A DNA stretch of 64,000 nucleotides, taken from Flavobacteriaceae bacterium UBA3159 (lineage in GTDB: Bacteria > Bacteroidota > Bacteroidia > Flavobacteriales > Flavobacteriaceae). Within the stretch, counting starts at the first letter, position 1. Each line of letters starts with the position of its first letter. Below the pieces are notes generated by a model. The model saw only the letters and a list, made by a program, of their open reading frames with translations, ran no database searches and had not been told where the DNA came from. Made by a program: the position numbers and the translations under genes. This document shows positions 57,967-64,000 of this stretch, piece after piece. The stretch spans positions 55,601 through 119,600 of the forward strand of contig DEYL01000010.1 in assembly GCA_002364535.1 (NCBI GenBank), given 5' to 3'.

Positions 57967-59031
57967 ATGTCAGGAAATACATTTGGAAAATTATTTCAAT
58001 TAACTTCATTCGGAGAGTCGCACGGGCCTGCTATTGGAGGAGTGATCGACGGTTGTCCATCCGGGATTGATTTGGATATAGAAGCCATACAAAAGGATCT
58101 CAACCGCCGAAAACCTGGTCAATCGACCATAGTATCACAAAGGAAGGAGCCCGATGAAGTTGAGTTTTTTTCCGGGATCTTTGAAGGCAAAACCACCGGA
58201 GTACCCATTGGTTTTGCCATTTTCAATACCAACCAGAAATCAAGGGATTACGACCACATCAAGGATCAATACCGTCCTTCCCATGCCGATAAGGTTTATG
58301 ATGACAAATACGGTGTCAGAGACTACAAAGGGGGTGGAAGGAGTTCAGCCCGAGAAACGGCCAGCAGGGTAGTGGCAGGGGCCATTGCCAAGCAGTTTCT
58401 CAGTGACATCAAATTTACCGCTTATGTGTCTGCTGTGGGTGAGATTCATATGGATAAATCCTACAAAGAGGTCGATTTTGAAACCATCGAACATAACCCC
58501 GTTCGTTGTCCGGATCCCCAAAAAGCATCGGAGATGGAGGACTACATAAAGCAAATCCGTAAAGAAGGAGATACCGTAGGAGGCTTGATCAGTTGCGTGA
58601 TCCAAAATGTTCCTGCCGGATTGGGTGAACCTGTTTTCAACAAACTTCATGCAGAATTGGGAAAGGCCATGCTCTCGATCAATGCCGTAAAAGGTTTTGA
58701 ATACGGAAGTGGTTTTGCAGGCGCCAAAGACAGGGGCAGCAATCACAATGATTTATACAATACCGACGGAACGACCCAAACCAACCAATCGGGTGGAATA
58801 CAAGGGGGTATTTCCAACGGGATGGACATCTACTTTAAAGTGGCTTTCAAGCCTGTAGCCACCATCATGCAATCACAGCAAACCATCAATAACAAAGGAG
58901 AAACTGTAGAAATGCAAGGTAAAGGAAGACACGATCCCTGTGTTGTTCCCAGGGCTGTTCCCATTGTAGAGGCCATGGCCGCTTTGGTTTTGGCTGATTT
59001 AACTTTGCTCAACAGGGCCGTCAAAAAATAG
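57967..59031 (+). CDS. aroC: chorismate synthase
   Basis: A 354-residue enzyme of the last shikimate step, converting 5-enolpyruvylshikimate 3-phosphate to chorismate with reduced FMN. Signature blocks are [74 protein letters not shown] (given here as separate motifs [14 protein letters not shown]), [16 protein letters not shown] and [21 protein letters not shown]. Length is normal. It ends one base before the symporter gene. Confidence 0.97.
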   Translation: MSGNTFGKLFQLTSFGESHGPAIGGVIDGCPSGIDLDIEAIQKDLNRRKPGQSTIVSQRKEPDEVEFFSGIFEGKTTGVPIGFAIFNTNQKSRDYDHIKDQYRPSHADKVYDDKYGVRDYKGGGRSSARETASRVVAGAIAKQFLSDIKFTAYVSAVGEIHMDKSYKEVDFETIEHNPVRCPDPQKASEMEDYIKQIRKEGDTVGGLISCVIQNVPAGLGEPVFNKLHAELGKAMLSINAVKGFEYGSGFAGAKDRGSNHNDLYNTDGTTQTNQSGGIQGGISNGMDIYFKVAFKPVATIMQSQQTINNKGETVEMQGKGRHDPCVVPRAVPIVEAMAALVLADLTLLNRAVKK

Positions 59032-59032
59032 T

Positions 59033-60328
59033 ATGAAAAAGATCCCATTATACTGGAGTATTATGCTAGGCATGATCCTCGGTGTTCTTGTGGGTGCTGT
59101 TTTTACCACATTTGAGGCCGGTCCCAAACTGATTTCCCATTGGGTAAAACCCTTTGGTACCATTTTTATCAATGCCCTAAAACTCATTGCAATGCCTCTA
59201 ATACTGGGCTCTTTGATCAAAGGGGTTTCCGACCTTAAAGATATTTCCAGACTGTCCCAAATGGGTGGACGCACCATTGGTATTTACATCATGACCACGG
59301 TGGTGGCCGTAATGATAGGACTGATCATGGTCAATACCATAAAACCTGGGGCAAGCATTAGCCAACAAACCCGTCAAGAACTGGTTGAAGCCTACCAATC
59401 AGATGCTGCAAAAAAACAAGCCGTTGCCCAAAAACAAAAAGATGCCGGCCCACTTCAAGCGTTGGTTGATTTGGTTCCCGATAATATTTTTAAAGCCACC
59501 ACTGAAAATGGTAATATGTTGCAAGTCATCTTCTTTGCCTTGTTTTTTGGCATAGGATTGATTCTTATTCCCGTCGAAAAATCAAAACCCGTAAAAGATT
59601 TTTTCGATGCTTTCAATGAGGTCATTCTCAAATTGATCGATTTGATCATGTTGGTCGCCCCCTATGGAGTATTTGCCCTATTGGCAGCATTGGTGGTCGA
59701 ATCCCCGAGTTTGGATTTGTTCCGTGCATTGGGCATGTATGCGCTCACTTTAGTGATCGGTTTGTTTTTAATGGGATTGTTTTACCTTTTGCTGGTTCGA
59801 ATATTTGTGAAATTTAAGCCTAAAAAATTCATTGAGGGAATAGCACCAGCTCAATTACTTGCCTTTTCTACCAGTTCTAGTGCGGCGACACTACCCGTAA
59901 CGATGGAGCGGGTAGAGGAACATTTAGGGGTTGATGAAGAAGTGGCCAGTTTTGTCTTGCCCATTGGAGCTACCATTAATATGGATGGAACCAGTCTATA
60001 TCAAGCAGTAGCAGCGGTATTTATCGCTCAGGCCTTTGGAATGGATCTGAGTGTAGGCACCCAATTAGGGATCATTATGACTGCTACCTTGGCTTCTATA
60101 GGGGCTGCAGCCGTACCGGGTGCCGGGATGGTGATGTTGGTCATTGTGCTAGGTCAAGCAGGAATTCCTGAAGCAGGATTGGCACTGATTTTTGCCATTG
60201 ACCGCCCTCTGGACATGTGCCGAACCGTTGTAAACATAACTGGAGATGCCTCCGTCTCCATGATGGTGGCCAAATCTGTAGGTAAACTCAGTAAGCATCC
60301 CAAAGAAAAAAAATGGGACGATCATTAG
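59033..60328 (+). CDS. dicarboxylate/amino acid:cation symporter (DAACS)
   Basis: A 431-residue membrane transporter with eight or so helices and the family re-entrant loops: a serine-rich AFSTSSSAATLPVT, then ATINMDGTSLYQAVAAVFIAQ with the substrate/Na+ NMDGT motif, and IFAIDRPLDMCRTVVNITGDA. DAACS proteins take up glutamate, aspartate, or C4-dicarboxylates with Na+ or H+; the DRPLDMCRT arginine region suggests an acidic substrate. Cotranscribed with aroC. A 70-residue hydrophilic insert between helices (VEAYQSDAAKKQAVAQKQKD) is seen in many bacterial members. Confidence 0.93.
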   Translation: MKKIPLYWSIMLGMILGVLVGAVFTTFEAGPKLISHWVKPFGTIFINALKLIAMPLILGSLIKGVSDLKDISRLSQMGGRTIGIYIMTTVVAVMIGLIMVNTIKPGASISQQTRQELVEAYQSDAAKKQAVAQKQKDAGPLQALVDLVPDNIFKATTENGNMLQVIFFALFFGIGLILIPVEKSKPVKDFFDAFNEVILKLIDLIMLVAPYGVFALLAALVVESPSLDLFRALGMYALTLVIGLFLMGLFYLLLVRIFVKFKPKKFIEGIAPAQLLAFSTSSSAATLPVTMERVEEHLGVDEEVASFVLPIGATINMDGTSLYQAVAAVFIAQAFGMDLSVGTQLGIIMTATLASIGAAAVPGAGMVMLVIVLGQAGIPEAGLALIFAIDRPLDMCRTVVNITGDASVSMMVAKSVGKLSKHPKEKKWDDH

Positions 60329-60343
60329 CCGAAAGTGTAAACT

Positions 60344-60731
60344 TCAATCGAAGAACATCTGTCTGTGTTTTGCCTCAGACAAAAATAATCGTTAATAGTC
60401 CTGGCCAAAAATAAATCTATTTTTGGCGATTGCATTATAAATCTAATTGTTAAAGCGAAGGGGTAAAAACTTAGAGACCAAACCCAGACGAAAAGGGCGC
60501 ACAATATTTTTAGAATACCAAAAATCGCTTTTTAGACCAAGTAATATTTTTCATCTTTGACCAATACAATGCTTTCGGGTACTTCTATGCCCCGTTTTTC
60601 AAAAAAAAAGTAGCCATTTCTCCGGTCAGGGGAGCAAAACGGAAAATATATTTTTTTGTCGTACTTAAAAGAGTATTATAACCCATGAGACAGAAAGGGC
60701 AATGACCATCATAAAACAGTATGCGAAGCAT
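60344..60731 (-). pseudogene. DCC family thiol-disulfide oxidoreductase (DUF393), degraded
   Basis: ATG at 60731 overlaps the mutS2 stop (TGATG). The first frame reads LRILFYDGHCPFCLMGYNTL with the DCC/CxxC motif, then YIFRFAPLTGEMA, and ends at TAG after a T9 run that has lost one base. In the other frame it continues GIEVPESIVLVKDEKYYLV, TAA, KAIFGILKIL, a second shift, VRPFRLGLVSKFLPLRFNN, TAG, IYNAIAKNRFIFG, TAA, and a final RLFLSEAKHRQMFFD-TGA. This matches DCC proteins from end to end. At least two frameshifts and three stops make it dead. Confidence 0.86.
60404..60427. repeat. perfect 10-bp hairpin inside the DCC remnant
   Basis: GCCAAAAATA and TATTTTTGGC are exact reverse complements separated by AATC. 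The stem lies about 75 bp downstream of the symporter stop, with no T-run. It may serve as transcript end for the symporter or protect its 3' end, or be a chance product of the coding sequence it overlaps. Confidence 0.35.
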
Positions 60732-62896
60732 CAATTGGCGATTTCCAATTGATCTAAACTCACCTGAGTGGTAAATAAGCCATAGTTGACAATGGCTTTT
60801 TGCTTTTCTATGGCATCAATACTGCCCACAGATTTCCCATCCAACATTCTTACTTTATCACCTACTTTAAGAGTAACTAAAGGTTTGGTTTGGGTAGGGT
60901 CTAGTGTTGCTTTCTCTTTCTTTTTCTTTTTTTCTTTGCGAATACTGACCAGTTTTTGATTCACTTCTTTAGCGACTTCTTTTTTTACATCACGGTCTTT
61001 TTTGGCTTGGGCTGCTGTTTTTCGTTTTCGCTTGGCATTTTCTGACTCGACCAAATGCAATAACTCAGCGATCATCGGTCTTTTCTTGTTGTTTTGGAAG
61101 AATCGTTCGGCAAGGTCGTTGAGTTTGTTCCCTAAAACAATCATCCGTTGGTTGTGATCGAACAATTCTTGGTAGTTGACCAGTTTGGATTTCAATTTTT
61201 CATTGAGTTTTTCCAATCGCTCTGACTCGTTTTCAAATTTATTTTCTTTTTCCTTGAGGGATTTACCGGTTTGGGCCATTTGGTGTCGTTCCTTTTGCAT
61301 TTTGGCAATAGTGGCATCAAAGCGTACTTTTCCTCGTTCAATTTTCTTTTTGGCGCGGTTGATCAAACTAAAGGGAATGCCATTTTTTTGGGCTACTTCA
61401 AAAGTAAAAGAACTTCCGGCTTCCCCCAGGATCAACTTAAAAATAGGTTCAAGAGTTTTATCGTCAAATTGCATATTGGCATTCACCATGGCCGTTTGTT
61501 CATCAGCCAGCAGTTTGAGGTTGGCATAGTGTGTGGTAATCAAACCAAAAGACTTACGTTGGTAGAAGTCCTCCAGTATAACCTCGGCCAATGCACCTCC
61601 CAATTCAGGATCAGAGCCAGTGCCGAATTCATCGATCAAAAAGAGGGTTTTATCGTCGCATTTTCTTAAAAAACCTTTCATGTTTTTGAGACGATAGGAA
61701 TAGGTGCTCAAATGGTTTTCTATGGATTGATTGTCCCCAATATCGGTAAGTATACTATCAAACCAGCATACCCTGCTTTTTTCGTGTACGGGAATCAGTA
61801 TACCACTTTGCAACATTAACTGGAGCAGGCCTACGGTTTTGAGGGTGATACTTTTTCCTCCAGCATTGGGTCCTGATATCACAACGATCCTGCTCTTGGG
61901 GTGCAAATGAATGTCCTGGGGAAAGGTTTTTTTGTTTTCTGACTGATGGGTACGGTAGAGTAGGGGATGATAGGCATTTTTTAATTCCAAATCTTGTTGG
62001 TCTGAAAAAATTGGAAGTATGGCATTGATGGCCTGGGCATATCGAGCACGGGCAAAAAGAGTATCAATATGTATCAGGTAACCTTGATAATGCTTGATCA
62101 AATCCAATAGCGGACGTAAATAATCCGTAAGTTGACTCAGTATTTTTTTGATTTCCTCAGATTCCTCAAAAACAAGATTTTGAAGCTCTCTGGAAAAATT
62201 ATGTGTGGCTTCGGGTTCTATAAAAATAATACTTCCGGTTTTGGAATTACCCATGATCCCCCCTTTAACCTTCCTGCGGTACATAGCTTTTACGGCCAAC
62301 ACCCGTTTATTTTCTACCACCGATTCCCGGATATCATCCAGGTAGTCCAGGTTTTGGTAATGAGACAAGGCTTTGTTAAAGCTTTGGGCTATTTTACCCT
62401 TAAAGGCTTGGATTTGTTTTCTCAAGGTGTAGAGATTGTCCGAAGCGTTGTCACGGATTTCTCCAAATCGATCGATCACGCTATCGATTTCTTTTTTGAT
62501 TTCTTTATTGACCTCTATATCACTTCCCAAGGAATGCAGGGAAGGGTAGTAGGACTTGAATTTACTAAAAAACAACAAAAGGGTATTGACCGTTTGGGAG
62601 GCCAAAGCGATATTTCTAAAAGCCGTTATTTCCAATACACTGTTTTCGATCTTCAACAATTGAAAAGCCGGGGAGAGGTCATCAAATCCGTGATTGGGGA
62701 TTCTGTTGTCATTTTCAAAAGATGACAAATACTCAGAAACAGCCTGGAGCTCCTTAAGGAGGGTTTTTGGGTCGGGCAGTGGTACCATAGCAATACAGGA
62801 CACCTTACCCATAGGGGTAATGGCAAAATCAGCGATTTGTTCAGTGACCCTAAAGAATTCAAGATCCTCAAGTGTTTTTTTTGGGAGGTACCCCAT
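60731..62896 (-). CDS. mutS2: MutS2-family DNA-binding ATPase without Smr domain
   Basis: A 721-residue protein: LEFFRVTEQIADFAITPMGK start, helical clamp and core domains, then the ATPase with Walker A SGPNAGGKSITLKTVGL, DEFGTGSDPELGGALAEVIL Walker B and TTHYANLKLLA. After a lysine/glutamate-rich coiled coil (about 500-660), it ends in a small KOW/SH3-like domain (LKVGDKVRMLDGKSVGSID) at residue 721. The C-terminal Smr nuclease domain found in Bacillus-type MutS2 is absent; MutS2 there rescues collided ribosomes or limits recombination. The length is complete for the shorter Bacteroidota form. Confidence 0.92.
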   Translation of the reverse strand: MGYLPKKTLEDLEFFRVTEQIADFAITPMGKVSCIAMVPLPDPKTLLKELQAVSEYLSSFENDNRIPNHGFDDLSPAFQLLKIENSVLEITAFRNIALASQTVNTLLLFFSKFKSYYPSLHSLGSDIEVNKEIKKEIDSVIDRFGEIRDNASDNLYTLRKQIQAFKGKIAQSFNKALSHYQNLDYLDDIRESVVENKRVLAVKAMYRRKVKGGIMGNSKTGSIIFIEPEATHNFSRELQNLVFEESEEIKKILSQLTDYLRPLLDLIKHYQGYLIHIDTLFARARYAQAINAILPIFSDQQDLELKNAYHPLLYRTHQSENKKTFPQDIHLHPKSRIVVISGPNAGGKSITLKTVGLLQLMLQSGILIPVHEKSRVCWFDSILTDIGDNQSIENHLSTYSYRLKNMKGFLRKCDDKTLFLIDEFGTGSDPELGGALAEVILEDFYQRKSFGLITTHYANLKLLADEQTAMVNANMQFDDKTLEPIFKLILGEAGSSFTFEVAQKNGIPFSLINRAKKKIERGKVRFDATIAKMQKERHQMAQTGKSLKEKENKFENESERLEKLNEKLKSKLVNYQELFDHNQRMIVLGNKLNDLAERFFQNNKKRPMIAELLHLVESENAKRKRKTAAQAKKDRDVKKEVAKEVNQKLVSIRKEKKKKKEKATLDPTQTKPLVTLKVGDKVRMLDGKSVGSIDAIEKQKAIVNYGLFTTQVSLDQLEIAN

Positions 62897-62933
62897 CTAT
62901 TTTTATAAATTAGCTATACAAAATTAAGAAATC

Positions 62934-63605
62934 ATGGCAGTAAGCATACATCCGCATTGGGAAAATATTTTGCAGGACTCATTCGAATCTCCATATTTTA
63001 AAACACTTATTGATTTTGTAAAATCGGACTATGGTGCTGCCAGATGTTTTCCTCCGGGAAAATTCATTTTTAATGCTTTTGACCTTTGTCCCCCCGAAAA
63101 AATAAAAGTGGTGATTTTAGGTCAGGACCCTTATCACGGATCCGGGCAAGCGCATGGCTTGTGTTTCTCAGTTCCCGCAGGAATTCCTCATCCGCCTTCA
63201 TTGATTAATATTTTTAAAGAATTGCAAGAAGATGTACAAATCCCTTATCCCAGTAGTGGTGATCTGAGTCCATGGGCCAAGCAAGGGGTGTTGTTGCTCA
63301 ATGCCACCTTGACCGTCCAAGCCTACAAGGCAGGTAGCCACCAGGGTAAAGGCTGGGAAAAATTCACCAATCATGTGATTCAAATACTCTCCGATCAATA
63401 TGAAAATATCGTGTTTCTGCTGTGGGGAGGCTATGCCAAACAAAAATTAAAACTGATCGATGGGAAAAAACATTGTGTTTTGAGCTCAGGTCACCCTTCG
63501 CCATTGAGTGCCAATAGGGGATACTGGTTTGGCAATGAGCATTTTTCTAAAACCAATGCTTATTTGACTGAAAAAGGAAAAGAACCCATTGATTGGGCTT
63601 TATAG
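62934..63605 (+). CDS. ung: uracil-DNA glycosylase
   Basis: A 223-residue family 1 UDG that removes uracil from DNA to start base excision repair. Active site: GQDPYHG with D65, FSVPAGIPHPPSL, LLNATLTVQAYKAGSHQGKGW, and the HPSPLSANRGYWFG loop with the catalytic His and Leu that enters the minor groove. Length is normal. Start ATG at 62934, divergent from mutS2 with 37 bases between; two bases from the convergent SUI1 gene. Confidence 0.97.
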   Translation: MAVSIHPHWENILQDSFESPYFKTLIDFVKSDYGAARCFPPGKFIFNAFDLCPPEKIKVVILGQDPYHGSGQAHGLCFSVPAGIPHPPSLINIFKELQEDVQIPYPSSGDLSPWAKQGVLLLNATLTVQAYKAGSHQGKGWEKFTNHVIQILSDQYENIVFLLWGGYAKQKLKLIDGKKHCVLSSGHPSPLSANRGYWFGNEHFSKTNAYLTEKGKEPIDWAL

Positions 63606-63606
63606 G

Positions 63607-63957
63607 TTAACCTCCAATGCGTTTGACTTTATGGCCCATTTCCTTAAGTTTATCAATGATTTGATCCCTGTAGTTACCTTGAATAAGAATTTCACCGTTC
63701 TTTACTGTTCCACCGGTGTTTACAGTTTGTTTAAGTATTTTGGCTAAGGATTTTAGTGCTTCATCGTCTCCTTCAAAACCTTTGATAAGCGTAGCAACCC
63801 TTCCAGCTCTGCCTTTTTTGCTAAAATGCGCTTCTAAATATTGCGTGTTGAAATCAGGTTCAGAATCAATTGTTTCCTCTTGATCGGGAACCAATCTATC
63901 GAATTTTATCTTGTCCAAATCGGATAGACTATTTAATTTTTTACTCATAAGACTCAC
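63607..63957 (-). CDS. SUI1/YciH-type translation initiation factor
   Basis: A 116-residue protein of the bacterial eIF1 homologue group: acidic N-terminal tail (DLDKIKFDRLVPDQEETI) followed by the compact SUI1 fold, YLEAHFSKKGRAGRVATLIKGFEG, LKSLAKILKQTVNTGGTVKNGEI, LIQGNYRDQIIDKLKEMGHKVKRIGG. E. coli YciH and its kin affect start-codon fidelity, but they are not essential. Cytoplasmic. Convergent with ung; upstream sequence shows no clear -7 box. Confidence 0.9.
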   Translation of the reverse strand: MSLMSKKLNSLSDLDKIKFDRLVPDQEETIDSEPDFNTQYLEAHFSKKGRAGRVATLIKGFEGDDEALKSLAKILKQTVNTGGTVKNGEILIQGNYRDQIIDKLKEMGHKVKRIGG

Positions 63958-64000
63958 TAAACCATTAATTAAACAATTATAATAAATACTCTTATCACTT

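Overview
The window looks like a chromosomal segment of a Bacteroidota bacterium, most likely Flavobacteriia and probably marine. The evidence is: moderately AT-rich DNA; many start codons preceded by the Bacteroidota -7 box TAnnTTTG instead of a purine-rich Shine-Dalgarno; a fused alpha/beta E1 2-oxoacid dehydrogenase; DUF2007, DUF2490 and TlpA/DUF4369-type lipoproteins; and gene orders I associate with Flavobacteriia (uvrD-sua5; ompA, GT2, HsdR_N, holA, E1; LOG-uvrA; mutS2-ung-SUI1). The class is an inference. No tRNA, rRNA, CRISPR array, insertion sequence or prophage was recognised.

Layout. 1-5.8 kb: end of a voltage-gated cation channel, a DEDDh/GIY-YIG nuclease, a PLP homeostasis protein, a decayed VIT1/CCC1 transporter, a Gfo/Idh/MocA oxidoreductase, pcm and smpB. 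6.2-11.9 kb: clpB, a fused NAD(P)HX epimerase/dehydratase and glyA. 12.2-20.4 kb: a four-gene plus-strand operon of planctomycete-type proteins (PSCyt1-DUF1549-DUF1553, then DUF1501, then a DUF2231-cytochrome-LRR-chitobiase-C fusion) ending in a family 8 polysaccharide lyase. It stops a few bases from a truncated thioesterase gene and is the most unusual part of the window. 20.5-28 kb: glutaminyl cyclotransferase, SRP RNA, an SDR, transaldolase, a TlpA-like lipoprotein without its cysteines, an ABC-F protein and small envelope proteins. 28-45.5 kb: housekeeping (pheT, recG, uvrD/pcrA, sua5, an OmpA lipoprotein, GT2, holA, 2-oxoacid dehydrogenase E1, a gluzincin-like surface protein, a LOG-family protein). 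45.5-64 kb: uvrA, glmM, a lipid A acyltransferase-like protein, a rhomboid protease, a thioredoxin-like lipoprotein, a D-2-hydroxyacid dehydrogenase/Fe-S fusion with a PhyH oxygenase and a methyltransferase, aroC, a dicarboxylate/amino-acid symporter, mutS2, ung and an SUI1 factor.

A second theme is decay. Five genes are recognisable only as broken remnants (VIT1/CCC1 transporter, acyl-CoA thioesterase, patatin-like phospholipase, ACP phosphodiesterase, DCC thiol-disulfide oxidoreductase), with a possible sixth after smpB. Most carry several independent stops and frameshifts, so they are not simple sequencing errors. Functional genes at convergent junctions are packed to within a few bases.

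Regulatory signals seen directly: TAnnTTTG boxes 3-20 nt ahead of many starts, several so close that the mRNA should be nearly leaderless; a back-to-back promoter pair at 51440-51456; a repeated TTATCAA/TTGATAA operator-like motif between the epimerase/dehydratase gene and glyA; and a bidirectional terminator at 36109-36135.
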